Virus record (IMG/VR): IMGVR_UViG_3300008120_000222
Span: 1-39,490 of that record
Length of the DNA: 39,490 nt
Strand: one strand, 5' to 3'
DNA from: a virus
Shown here one piece after another: positions 1 through 7,248 of this stretch. Within the stretch, counting starts at the first letter, position 1; every line of letters starts with the position of its first letter. Both the position numbers and the translations under genes were made by a program. The notes below the pieces were generated by a model. It was given only the letters and a program-made list of their open reading frames with translations, was not told the DNA's origin and made no database searches.

Positions 1-209
1 ATTCCAGAACAGTTACGATTGTAAGTTCAAGCACGACTGCAGCGACGAATGCCAACAATAGTGCCTCTGCAGGAAGCGGCGCGACAGGCTATGTTTCTGG
101 CGTCGGAACTACCGGCGGAAACGGACAGGTAAGAATAACAGTCGACGCAACTGTTGTAATTAATACAACGTCTGTTTCTGGCAGCCAGCAAACCTACACG
201 ATTACTTGA
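1..209 (+). CDS. C-terminal end of a fibre- or adhesin-like protein (partial)
   Basis: The reading frame is open from base 3 to the TGA at 207-209 and the gene begins outside the window. The visible 68 residues are rich in Ser, Thr, Gly, Ala and Asn, with beta-prone stretches (TVTIVSSST, QVRITVDATVVIN) and a GSGATGYVSGVGTTGGNG glycine segment. This composition is like the C-terminus of phage tail fibres or receptor-binding proteins. The next gene, 9 bp downstream in the same frame, is also a glycine-rich surface-type protein, which supports a particle-surface role. No specific family is recognisable from this fragment. Confidence 0.6.
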   Translation, partial: SRTVTIVSSSTTAATNANNSASAGSGATGYVSGVGTTGGNGQVRITVDATVVINTTSVSGSQQTYTIT

Positions 210-218
210 TGGTGCAAA

Positions 219-1460
219 ATGGCACAATTCCCGACTCAGTCAAGCGCAAGTGGCCTTTGGACTTTGAAAAAAGTCAAAAGAAATGTTCAAGGTGGCAACT
301 GGCCTACGATCCCAGGAGCCCCAACCATTGGAACTGCAACGGGCGGGAATGCTCAAGCGACCGTTACATTTACAGCTCCAACTGACACGGGCGGAAGTGC
401 GATTTCTTCTTACACCGTAACCTCCTCGCCCGGTGGCATCACAGCTTCTGGAGTTTCTTCTCCTATAACAGTAACGGGCCTCACAAACGGAACTTCTTAT
501 ACATTCACTGTTCGTGCGACAAACGCAACAGGAACCGGCCCAGCAAGTTCTGCCAGCAATAGTGTTACGCCCGTTTCATTTACGCCGACGATCCTTGCGC
601 AAGTATACAACACTTCAAACACAACAAACTCCACTGGCTCTTTCACGATACCTGCTGGCACTTCAACGATCACAGTTTTTGCTTGCGGAGGCGGGGGATC
701 TGGAGGCTATACAAATCAACAAGACAACGGCAGCGGAGCGGGCGGCGGCGGAGCTGCGAACATATCAGGGTATCAAATTTCCGTTTCTGGCGGCCAAACG
801 ATTGACTATGTTGTCGGGCGAGCAGGGACAATAGCAAATTCCGGATCTAGCCAAGACGGCGGCGATGCGCAACAAACAACTCTTACCAGATCTGCTGTCA
901 CACTTTTGCGACTTAATGGTGGGGGCGGCGGCGGAGCAAACGGCGGTGCTGGAGGAACAGGCGGTACTGTTACAGTCGGAACAGGCGTTTCTGGAGGCAA
1001 CGGCGGACCCGGAGGGAACAGAGGATCGAACAATGGTGGCAACGGTGGGAATGTTACAAACGGTTGCGCAGGCGGCGGTGGCGGTGGTGCGCACGTTGAT
1101 AATAAAACAGGCGGAACAGGCGGAAGCAGCACAATTAGTGTCGGGCCATTCACTTATGGAAGCATAACTATTTCCTTTACTGGCGGTTCAGGTGGCAGTG
1201 CTGGTACACCAACAAGTTCTGGGGACAGCCCGCCCGGAAATATAGAATTGGCACGTGGCGGCTACGGAAATGCACAGGACGGTAATACGGGCGCAGGCGG
1301 CGGAGCAGGACGCGGAATACGTCCGACTGTCAACGGGTCTCCTGCGACTTATTTCCATGGCGCAGGCGGCGGCGGAAATCGTTCATACGTAAATGCTGTC
1401 ACTACGGCTTATGATGGAAGAGGCGCTGGCGGTTTCTTGATCGTTGTTGCGACAGCTTAA
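219..1460 (+). CDS. FN3-domain, glycine-rich phage surface (receptor-binding-like) protein
   Basis: The protein has 413 residues. A short N-terminal segment with a GGNWP motif (about 25-29) is followed by a fibronectin type III domain at about 30-118 (GAPTIGTA, then SSYTV, then TGLTNGTSYTFTVRA, ending SNSVTP). A linker with a SFTIPAGTSTITVFACGGGG segment leads into a long tract with very many GG, GGG and GGGG runs from about 156 to the end, closing with GAGGFLIVVATA. FN3 plus polyglycine-rich tracts are known in phage tips and adhesins that contact the host surface; that role is inferred here. It follows another fibre-like gene and precedes the lysis genes. The start at 219 has only a weak GGTG upstream. 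The hexamer-rich GGC/GGA coding produces several spurious overlapping reading frames. Confidence 0.75.
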   Translation: MAQFPTQSSASGLWTLKKVKRNVQGGNWPTIPGAPTIGTATGGNAQATVTFTAPTDTGGSAISSYTVTSSPGGITASGVSSPITVTGLTNGTSYTFTVRATNATGTGPASSASNSVTPVSFTPTILAQVYNTSNTTNSTGSFTIPAGTSTITVFACGGGGSGGYTNQQDNGSGAGGGGAANISGYQISVSGGQTIDYVVGRAGTIANSGSSQDGGDAQQTTLTRSAVTLLRLNGGGGGGANGGAGGTGGTVTVGTGVSGGNGGPGGNRGSNNGGNGGNVTNGCAGGGGGGAHVDNKTGGTGGSSTISVGPFTYGSITISFTGGSGGSAGTPTSSGDSPPGNIELARGGYGNAQDGNTGAGGGAGRGIRPTVNGSPATYFHGAGGGGNRSYVNAVTTAYDGRGAGGFLIVVATA

Positions 1461-1475
1461 AATTAAGGAGCAGAA

Positions 1476-1961
1476 ATGAGCCTCGACATTGACCGCATAA
1501 CAAAGTCTGTAGGTGCTGTGACCGCAGTCTTTGCGATGGTCGGTGGCGGCTACACTGTTTCAGATAAATTAGGGCTGTTCCGCAAACCGATCCTTGAGTG
1601 GTCGGCGGAGCATTTCAGCATCACGGATGGCCCTGCCAATGGTGAGTTTGCCGTGGTGGCAGCGCGCCGAAAGATCAGGGACGATTGCTCTGTTGAGCAG
1701 TTCTATCTGGAGGTTCGTGACTCCCGATACATTGTTCACAAAGCTAACCCATCCATAGCCAAATTTTCTGGTCCAGCTAATGATAAGGTGGATAAGTTTG
1801 GCTACACCATAACTATTGAAGACTCTAACAAGGTAGCGCCCGGAAAAGCCACTCTGTTGGCACACATTAAATATAAATGCCCAGAGGGTGAGGTTCTTAT
1901 TAACTATCCAGACCACGCCAACCTGACGTTTAATATTGAAAAGCAGGGGATGGTGAGGTGA
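1476..1961 (+). CDS. Hypothetical protein with N-terminal hydrophobic segment
   Basis: The product has 161 residues and I recognise no family. Residues about 12-28 (VGAVTAVFAMVGGGYTV) form one hydrophobic stretch that could be a membrane anchor, and the rest is soluble, with Cys at two places (DDCSVE, YKCPEG) that could pair if exported. A good Shine-Dalgarno AAGGAG at 1465-1470 lies 5 nt before the ATG. It sits between the surface protein and the lysis genes and is 3 bp from the next gene, so it is probably co-transcribed. A membrane protein of the lysis cassette or a small accessory virion protein are both possible. Confidence 0.7.
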   Translation: MSLDIDRITKSVGAVTAVFAMVGGGYTVSDKLGLFRKPILEWSAEHFSITDGPANGEFAVVAARRKIRDDCSVEQFYLEVRDSRYIVHKANPSIAKFSGPANDKVDKFGYTITIEDSNKVAPGKATLLAHIKYKCPEGEVLINYPDHANLTFNIEKQGMVR

Positions 1962-1964
1962 AAC

Positions 1965-2435
1965 ATGGACCCTGCCACAATTGCTCTGATCTTTGGGGCG
2001 GCAAAGACAGCCTATTCCGCCATTCAGCAAGGCATAAAGTTTGGCAAAGACATCCAATCTATGTGCGGGGATGTTGCCAAACTGTACGGTTCAGTCGCCA
2101 AACTAACGCAAGCAGCGGCCAACCCGCCAAAGCCTAAACTCTTCAGCAAAATAACGGCTGAAGAGATTGCTATGGATATAGTCCAAAAGCGCAAACAAGC
2201 GGAGGAGTGGGCTGAACAAGTTAAAAATGAGTTTGTTGCAGTTTACGGGCTTAAAGGTTGGGAAGAAGTTCAACGCGAAATCATACGAGTTCGCAAAGAA
2301 ATAAGGGTACTAGAAGAGCAAAGACGCCGAGAACAGGAGCAAATGAAAAAGGATTTACTCCTCCTTGGCATAGTAATTCTGGTGGCTTTTGGTCTTATGG
2401 CTACCGTTTTCACGGTTGCCATTTTCATCTACTAG
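1965..2435 (+). CDS. Membrane protein with coiled coil and C-terminal TM helix; holin candidate or structural
   Basis: The product has 156 residues. The N-terminus begins MDPATIALIFGAAKTAYSAI, a hydrophobic/amphipathic segment. Charged helix-forming sequence follows (about 85-130, with EVQREIIRVRKEIRVLEEQRRREQ as a likely coiled coil). A strong C-terminal transmembrane segment at about 133-155 (LLLLGIVILVAFGLMATVFTVAIFI) ends the protein. Proteins starting MDP.TI and having this layout are common in podovirus-like genomes near the lysis genes. Its place directly before the muramidase makes it the best holin candidate here, but the long coiled coil is not typical of small holins, so the function is open. 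Confidence 0.7.
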   Translation: MDPATIALIFGAAKTAYSAIQQGIKFGKDIQSMCGDVAKLYGSVAKLTQAAANPPKPKLFSKITAEEIAMDIVQKRKQAEEWAEQVKNEFVAVYGLKGWEEVQREIIRVRKEIRVLEEQRRREQEQMKKDLLLLGIVILVAFGLMATVFTVAIFIY

Positions 2436-2445
2436 GGAGGCTCTT

Positions 2446-2904
2446 ATGCGTATGTCTGAAGATGGATTGGCGCTGGTTAAGGAGTTTGAGGGCCTGCGCC
2501 TGAAAGCGTACAAGTGCCCGGCGGGCGTTTGGACCATTGGTTACGGCCACACCTCTGCGGCTGGCGCGCCGACTGTCAATCCCGGCATGGAAATCACCAA
2601 AGAGGAAGCCGAAGCTATCCTCAAGCGTGACATGGTGCAGTACGAGGCTGGCGTCGAGAAGCTCGTCAAAGTTGAGCTTACGCAGGGCCAGTTTGATGCG
2701 CTGGTAGATTTTGCCTACAATGCTGGGGTCGGGGCGCTGGCCAAATCAACGCTTCTGAAAAAAGTCAACGCTGAGAATGTCAAAGAAGGCGGCGACATAC
2801 TTTCGGCGATGAGCACTACTGCTTTTGTCTGCCTAGTTATCGTCATCGCTGCGGGCGCAATCTGGTATTTCCGCAAACAGAGACTCGATGAGGAGGGTTC
2901 ATGA
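2446..2904 (+). CDS. GH24-type muramidase (endolysin) with truncated C-terminus joined to a TM helix
   Basis: The N-terminal 110 residues match the T4/P22/P1-type lysozyme fold that cuts peptidoglycan. The catalytic pattern is Glu15, eight residues, Cys24, five residues, Thr30 (E-8-C-5-T, the Cys variant seen in P1 Lyz-type enzymes), followed by IGYGHT, and later FAYNAGVGALAKSTLLKK. Family members normally continue with a helical lobe ending near an RRR.AE motif; here the sequence departs after KVNAENVKEGGDI. It ends instead in a hydrophobic helix (about 124-142, TTAFVCLVIVIAAGAIWYF) with a basic FRKQR flank. No N-terminal signal or SAR segment is visible. The start at 2446 is set by AGGGAGG at 2434-2440. 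The stop overlaps the Rz-like gene. An internal ATG at 2809 could begin a separate 31-residue membrane peptide. Confidence 0.88.
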   Translation: MRMSEDGLALVKEFEGLRLKAYKCPAGVWTIGYGHTSAAGAPTVNPGMEITKEEAEAILKRDMVQYEAGVEKLVKVELTQGQFDALVDFAYNAGVGALAKSTLLKKVNAENVKEGGDILSAMSTTAFVCLVIVIAAGAIWYFRKQRLDEEGS

Positions 2905-3131
2905 TCGGCCTGCTCTTCAGCCCTTTGGGGCGGTACATCGCTATTGGCGGAATAGTTATCCTTGCAATCGGAGCTGCTTACGTAAAGATTCGCTCTGATG
3001 CAATTGCCGAAATACAGGCAAAAGCGACACAGGATGCTCTCAGGAGGGTTCAAGATGCGATCAATGCTGGCGATAACGCTGCTGTTAGTCCTGAGCGGCT
3101 GCTCGAAAATGACGGGCACCGTCGAGACTAA
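2901..3131 (+). CDS. Inner-membrane spanin-like protein (Rz-like)
   Basis: The product has 76 residues with one N-terminal transmembrane helix (about 10-28, RYIAIGGIVILAIGAAYV) and a charged helical periplasmic part (IRSDAIAEIQAKATQDALRRVQDAI) ending SPERLLENDGHRRD. That layout is the usual one for an i-spanin, which joins an outer-membrane lipoprotein to fuse the membranes in the last step of lysis of Gram-negative hosts. The ATG overlaps the stop of the muramidase gene (ATGA), and the downstream lipoprotein gene begins inside this one in another frame, the classic Rz/Rz1 arrangement. It is short for Rz but similar proteins are common in small podoviruses. Function is assigned by layout, not by a catalytic motif. 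Confidence 0.75.
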   Translation: MIGLLFSPLGRYIAIGGIVILAIGAAYVKIRSDAIAEIQAKATQDALRRVQDAINAGDNAAVSPERLLENDGHRRD

Positions 3132-3252
3132 TACGACAGCTTGTGCAGTCTGGCGAGACATCTCTTGGTCGTCAAAAGACACTGCTCAAACGATCACCGA
3201 GATAAAAGTCAACAACGCACGTCGAGATGGTTTCTGCCAAGGAGCCAAATAG
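3055..3252 (+). CDS. Outer-membrane spanin-like lipoprotein (Rz1-like)
   Basis: The product has 65 residues with a signal peptide MRSMLAITLLLVLSGC; the lipobox is LSGC with Cys16 as the lipidated residue. The mature part contains two further Cys residues (TTACAVW and DGFCQGAK) and an ISWSSKDTAQTI motif seen in small phage lipoproteins next to spanins. The start is fixed by a strong AGGAGGG at 3042-3048, six nt before the ATG, and lies within the Rz-like gene in a different frame; the gene runs 121 nt beyond its end. It is not proline-rich as lambda Rz1 is, so the spanin role rests on the overlap and lipobox. Confidence 0.75.
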   Translation: MRSMLAITLLLVLSGCSKMTGTVETNTTACAVWRDISWSSKDTAQTITEIKVNNARRDGFCQGAK

Positions 3253-3354
3253 ATGGCTAAAAACAGTTTCCTCGAAGACAATTTCGAGGCAATAATAGAA
3301 CAATCCATCGACGCATGCTGTAGCAGCTGCTATCTCGAAAAGAGGTCTAAATGA
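3253..3354 (+). CDS. Small Cys-containing ORF, 33 residues
   Basis: This short ORF encodes 33 residues. It has a clear ribosome-binding site (AAGGAG at 3239-3244, 8 nt upstream) and fills the gap between the Rz1-like gene and the head-tail adaptor exactly; its stop overlaps the adaptor ATG as ATGA. Near its C-terminus is a CCSSC cluster followed by basic residues. No family is recognised. The perfect fit between neighbours and the start signal argue that it is translated, perhaps only to couple translation into the adaptor gene. Confidence 0.5.
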   Translation: MAKNSFLEDNFEAIIEQSIDACCSSCYLEKRSK

Positions 3355-3983
3355 GCTACACCATGACGTATGATAGCTTGCTGGTAGATCTCCGGCGCTA
3401 TCTTGAACGTGGGTTCACTGCAGAAAGCGATCAGATCGTTTACGAGCAGCTGCCTCGTCTCGTCACATTGGCTGAACGTCGCATTGCGCGCGAGTTGAAG
3501 ATCGAAGGGTTCATCACCCCGGTCACAACTCCTTTGCAGGCTGGCATGCCGGTTTACATGAAACCAGACCGCTGGCGTGACACAGTTTCGATGTCGGTCG
3601 ACAACGTTCCGATCTTTGCTAGGTCTTACGAATACATTCGCTCCTATTGGCCGAATGAAGCACAGACCGGAACCCCGCAGTTCTATGCTGATTACGACTA
3701 TCAGCATTGGATCCTTGCGCCGACACCTGCAACGGCTCAGACGCTCGAGATCCTCTATTACCAGCAGCCTCCTCTTTTGGGGGACGAATTCCAGACGAAC
3801 TGGCTGACGGAATACGCGCCGGATCTTCTGCTTTATGCATCGCTTCTTGAAGCGACACCTTTCTTGAAAAATGACGAACGGATCCAGACATGGCAAGCCA
3901 TGTATGATCGCGCAGCTCAGGCCATCTCTGGCGAAGACCTGAAGCGCATCATGGATCGCTCGGCTAGCAGGAGCGAAGCCTAA
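3351..3983 (+). CDS. Head-tail adaptor (connector) protein
   Basis: The product has 210 residues. The pattern is that of the adaptor protein of SU10/P22-like short-tailed phages: N-terminal helices (YDSLLVDLRRYLERG), a LVTLAERRIARELKIEGF helix, a beta region with WRDTVSM, a segment PQFYADYDYQHWILAPTP, then EILYYQQPPLL and the C-terminal helix NWLTEYAPDLLLYASLLEA. Such proteins form the ring that joins the portal to the tail nozzle. It is followed directly by a tail fibre-like gene and the nozzle gene (TAATG junction at 3981-3985), as expected for a tail assembly module. Confidence 0.75.
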   Translation: MSYTMTYDSLLVDLRRYLERGFTAESDQIVYEQLPRLVTLAERRIARELKIEGFITPVTTPLQAGMPVYMKPDRWRDTVSMSVDNVPIFARSYEYIRSYWPNEAQTGTPQFYADYDYQHWILAPTPATAQTLEILYYQQPPLLGDEFQTNWLTEYAPDLLLYASLLEATPFLKNDERIQTWQAMYDRAAQAISGEDLKRIMDRSASRSEA

Positions 3984-5176
3984 TGACGACGTACACTAGC
4001 GTCTTCGGAGGCGCAAACATCTATCCGGCGGAAATCAGCTATAGCTCTCTCACGCTGACGGCTGATGTGATCCTGAGTTGGCCGGAAGAAACTTCGACGA
4101 GCGAGAATCTCGCCACTCGGATCATCGACATCTCTGCGGCTGCAGCCGGACGCAGCATCTATCTTCCTCCGGCGAACAAAACTGGCACAGGCCAGACGAT
4201 CCTGTTCAACAACACAGGCGCGCAAACGATCACCATCCGCAATGATGGCGGAACTCAGGTCGTAACGATCGCTGCCGGAACGCTTTGGCAGGTCTACCTG
4301 ACCAACAACAGCACCGCCAACGGCACTTGGCAGTCGCTGCAATACGGCGCGACGACTTCTACTGTCAACGCTTCTTCGCTCGCCGGAACAGGCATTGTCG
4401 CTGTCGGAACTCTGCTCAGCCAGTCTGTCCCTATCACGACCTTCAACAGCAATTACACAGCTGGTGCTTCTGACCGCGCGAAAATGTTCGTTTGGACAGG
4501 GGCAGGTGGAACTTTCACCCTCCCATCAGCAGCGAGCGTTGGCGACAACTGGTTCGTCTATCTCCGCAATAGCGGCTCCGGCGCGATTGTTGCTGATCCG
4601 ACTGGCGCACCGACGATCGACGGTCTTTCTTCTCTCAGCTTCCAGCCAGACGAAAGCGCGATCATCGCGACGGATGGAATCAATTTCTATACCATTGGGT
4701 TCGGCCAATCCGCGACGTTTGCGTTCGATTACACCGTCATCGACGTCAGTGGCTCTGGAAACTACGTCCTCAGCGGCTCGGAGCTGAACCGCATCGCCTA
4801 CAAATTCGTCGGAACTCTGACCGGCAACCGGAACATCATTGTCCCGGCGACTGTCCAGCAGTATTGGGTCAACGACGAGGCGACCGGCGCATATACGTTC
4901 ACAGTCAGAACGCTCGCAGGCACCGGCATCAACTTTACGAGCGGCCAGCGCGCGATTGTCTATTGCGACGGAACGAACGTCGTCGACGCCGACTCGTCTT
5001 CGCTTTCCTTGCCTGTCGGCATCAGCGACGGTGGCACGGGCGCAACAACTGCCTCTGCCGCGCGTATCAATCTCGGGGCGACGGCTGTCGGTGATGCGAT
5101 CTTTACCGCTGCGACGCCCGCTGTTGTTTGGTCGACGCTCGGCAACATCCCGACTGTTGACGGGGGCACTTACTGA
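3983..5176 (+). CDS. Tail fibre-like protein
   Basis: The product has 397 residues, low in charge and rich in Thr, Ser, Gly, Asn and Ala, with many short beta segments and repeated phrases such as LFNNTGAQTITIRNDGG and TFTLPSAASVGDNWFVYLRN. Near the C-terminus is ISDGGTGATTASAARINLGA, a motif found in many phage tail fibre proteins. It lies between the adaptor and the nozzle gene and overlaps both by one base, so it probably belongs to the tail, perhaps as a fibre or fibre-anchor attached at the nozzle. There is no clear receptor-binding tip. Confidence 0.7.
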   Translation: MTTYTSVFGGANIYPAEISYSSLTLTADVILSWPEETSTSENLATRIIDISAAAAGRSIYLPPANKTGTGQTILFNNTGAQTITIRNDGGTQVVTIAAGTLWQVYLTNNSTANGTWQSLQYGATTSTVNASSLAGTGIVAVGTLLSQSVPITTFNSNYTAGASDRAKMFVWTGAGGTFTLPSAASVGDNWFVYLRNSGSGAIVADPTGAPTIDGLSSLSFQPDESAIIATDGINFYTIGFGQSATFAFDYTVIDVSGSGNYVLSGSELNRIAYKFVGTLTGNRNIIVPATVQQYWVNDEATGAYTFTVRTLAGTGINFTSGQRAIVYCDGTNVVDADSSSLSLPVGISDGGTGATTASAARINLGATAVGDAIFTAATPAVVWSTLGNIPTVDGGTY

Positions 5177-7011
5177 TGCCCGACAGCACACTCATTCTAC
5201 GTTCGAAAGCTGGCATCAAACGCGATGGCACAAAGTTTGATGGCGACTTTTACACGGACGGACAATGGGTGCGCTTTCAACGCGGGCTGCCGAGGAAAAT
5301 CGGCGGCTATCGCTCGATCAACAAATACTTGAGTGAGATCTCGAGAGGTTTCACAACATACACCCAGCAGCTCCTGCAGTATTGCCACTCTGGCAGTGCG
5401 AGTTTGCTTGAGCGATTTACGATCGACAATACAAAGAACAGCTCGATCATTTCAAATCGGACGCCTGTTGCGACTGCTGCTTATGGTTCTATCACGTTAG
5501 CTACTGGCGCTGCTGGATCTGTTAATTCTGTGACTGTGAACGGGGTGACGATCACATCTGGCTCTGTTGCTTTCAATACGAGCCTTTCACAGACGGCGAC
5601 TGATTTGGCGTCTAACATCAATGCTTATACGTCTTCGCCAAATTATACGGCAGTGGCAAATGGTGCGACGGTTACCATTACAGCGTCTACGGCTGGATCA
5701 GCGCCAAATGGTTTTGTCGTTAATGCATCGTTGACCACGATCACGGCGACTTATGTGAATATGAATTACGGGTCAGATGGTTTGGATGCGTCCGCTTTAA
5801 ACCAGTGGATGTTCCAATATATGTACGATTCTTCGGGTTCTTCAAACTCGATCATCGCACATGTCGCACCAAACCTTGCTTGCACTTGCAACGACGAGGG
5901 CGGTCAGATATTCATTGGCGACAATCTCGGAACCGCTGCGTTGACCGAGATAACGCTGCCTGCCAGCGGCAACGCAACAGGCGGAATCGTCGTTTTGCAC
6001 CCTTACCTTTTCTATTACGGGTCGGACGGGGTCATAGGCCATTCTGTCGAAGGGGACCCAACAGACCTTGTCGGCGCAGGCAGCAACATAACTCGCCCTT
6101 GGGGTCAAAAGATAATCAAGGGCATGCCTTTGCGCGCAGGCTCGGGCTCGGCTCCTGCTGGTCTGTTCTGGGCGTATGATGCGGTAATTCGTGCTTCTTT
6201 CACGGGCGGTGCGACGACGTTCCAGTACGACGTGATCGCAACTGACACGTCCATCATGAGCAGCCAATGCGTCGTTGACTACGACGGCATCTTCTTCTGG
6301 GCGGGTGTTGACCGATTCTTCATGTTCAACGGCGTTGTGCGCGACGTTCCGAATCAGCTCAACATAAACTATTTCCTTGATGGGTTGAACCGCAACCAGC
6401 AGAACAAAGTTTTCGCTTTCAAAGTTCCTCGCTACGGCGAGATCTGGTGGTGCTATCCGCGCGGCGATGCGACCGAATGCACGCACGCAGTGATCTACAA
6501 TGTGCGGGAGCAAACTTGGTACGACACCGAGTTGCCAGCTTCTGGCCGAGCCTCTGGCCAGTTCAACAACGGATTTTCTGCTCCGCTCTTGACCGACTGC
6601 GTTCCGACGAACTCTGGCTATCGCGTCTGGATTCACGAGCAAGGTGTCGACGAGATCGACGGACAGAATGTTCGCCCGGTGCAGTCTTTCTTCGAGACAG
6701 CCGATCTTTCGTCGCTGCCGAATGGCAAAGATAATTATCTGCGGATCACGAGCATCGAGCCGGATTTCGTTCAGGCAGGGAACATGACTGTCCAAGTCAC
6801 TGGTCGCGCGAACGCTCGTGCGCCAGAAGTTTACAGTTCCTTGTTCAACTTCCCTGCGACTGCAGACACACCCCATCAGCAGATCGTGATGCTGAAAGAG
6901 CAGCGTCGTGAGTTGCGAATCAAATTCCAATCTTTCGAGGTCGGTGGCGATTATCAGATGGGCCAGATCATTGGCCACATCAACTCGGGCGACAAGACGG
7001 TGCTCGGATGA
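5176..7011 (+). CDS. Tail nozzle / tubular tail protein
   Basis: The product has 611 residues. The N-terminus (residues 7-44, with GIKRDGTKFDG, QWVRFQRGLPRKIGGYR) is the typical opening of nozzle proteins in short-tailed phages, where the RFQRG.P.K.GGY pattern is conserved. A beta-rich insertion at about 110-200 (VNSVTVNGVTITSGSVAFNT, ATDLASNINAY, ATVTITAS) resembles the hook IN-type repeat found in flagellar and phage proteins. The second half contains conserved-looking segments (WGQKIIKGMPLRAG, FFWAGVDRFFMFNG) and ends in a beta domain. It starts at a TGATG junction and overlaps the next small gene as ATGA. Confidence 0.75.
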   Translation: MPDSTLILRSKAGIKRDGTKFDGDFYTDGQWVRFQRGLPRKIGGYRSINKYLSEISRGFTTYTQQLLQYCHSGSASLLERFTIDNTKNSSIISNRTPVATAAYGSITLATGAAGSVNSVTVNGVTITSGSVAFNTSLSQTATDLASNINAYTSSPNYTAVANGATVTITASTAGSAPNGFVVNASLTTITATYVNMNYGSDGLDASALNQWMFQYMYDSSGSSNSIIAHVAPNLACTCNDEGGQIFIGDNLGTAALTEITLPASGNATGGIVVLHPYLFYYGSDGVIGHSVEGDPTDLVGAGSNITRPWGQKIIKGMPLRAGSGSAPAGLFWAYDAVIRASFTGGATTFQYDVIATDTSIMSSQCVVDYDGIFFWAGVDRFFMFNGVVRDVPNQLNINYFLDGLNRNQQNKVFAFKVPRYGEIWWCYPRGDATECTHAVIYNVREQTWYDTELPASGRASGQFNNGFSAPLLTDCVPTNSGYRVWIHEQGVDEIDGQNVRPVQSFFETADLSSLPNGKDNYLRITSIEPDFVQAGNMTVQVTGRANARAPEVYSSLFNFPATADTPHQQIVMLKEQRRELRIKFQSFEVGGDYQMGQIIGHINSGDKTVLG

Positions 7012-7238
7012 TCAGAATTACGCTGCCTACGAATTTGGAGTTGTTCGACTGGGCGAACCAGATTGCGTTGGACTTGGATCCTTATGGATCGTTTGGTCGA
7101 CTGGACAACGACAACGAATGGCAGAACTGGGCGATGCAGTTCTTAAATAACACAACCCTCGGGAGGAATTTCCCTGATCCCTATGGGTTCGACGATTGGG
7201 AAGAATGGGCGGAGCGTTTCTGCCAAACGCTGATGTGA
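7008..7238 (+). CDS. Small acidic Trp-rich hypothetical protein
   Basis: The product has 76 residues, acidic, with an unusual number of Trp (six) and Asp/Asn residues: LFDWANQIALDLDPYGSFGRL, then EWQNWAMQFLN, then FDDWEEWAERFCQTLM. The two W..WA.(Q/E)F segments look like a short internal repeat. I do not recognise a domain. The ATG overlaps the nozzle stop (ATGA) and the gene lies between nozzle and internal virion genes, so it is probably a small tail or assembly component. Confidence 0.65.
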   Translation: MIRITLPTNLELFDWANQIALDLDPYGSFGRLDNDNEWQNWAMQFLNNTTLGRNFPDPYGFDDWEEWAERFCQTLM

Positions 7239-7248
7239 TAGGTGGAAT

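Noticed and set aside
5842-6978. 378-codon minus-strand ORF
   Set aside because: Antisense to the nozzle gene, no start signal or known domain.
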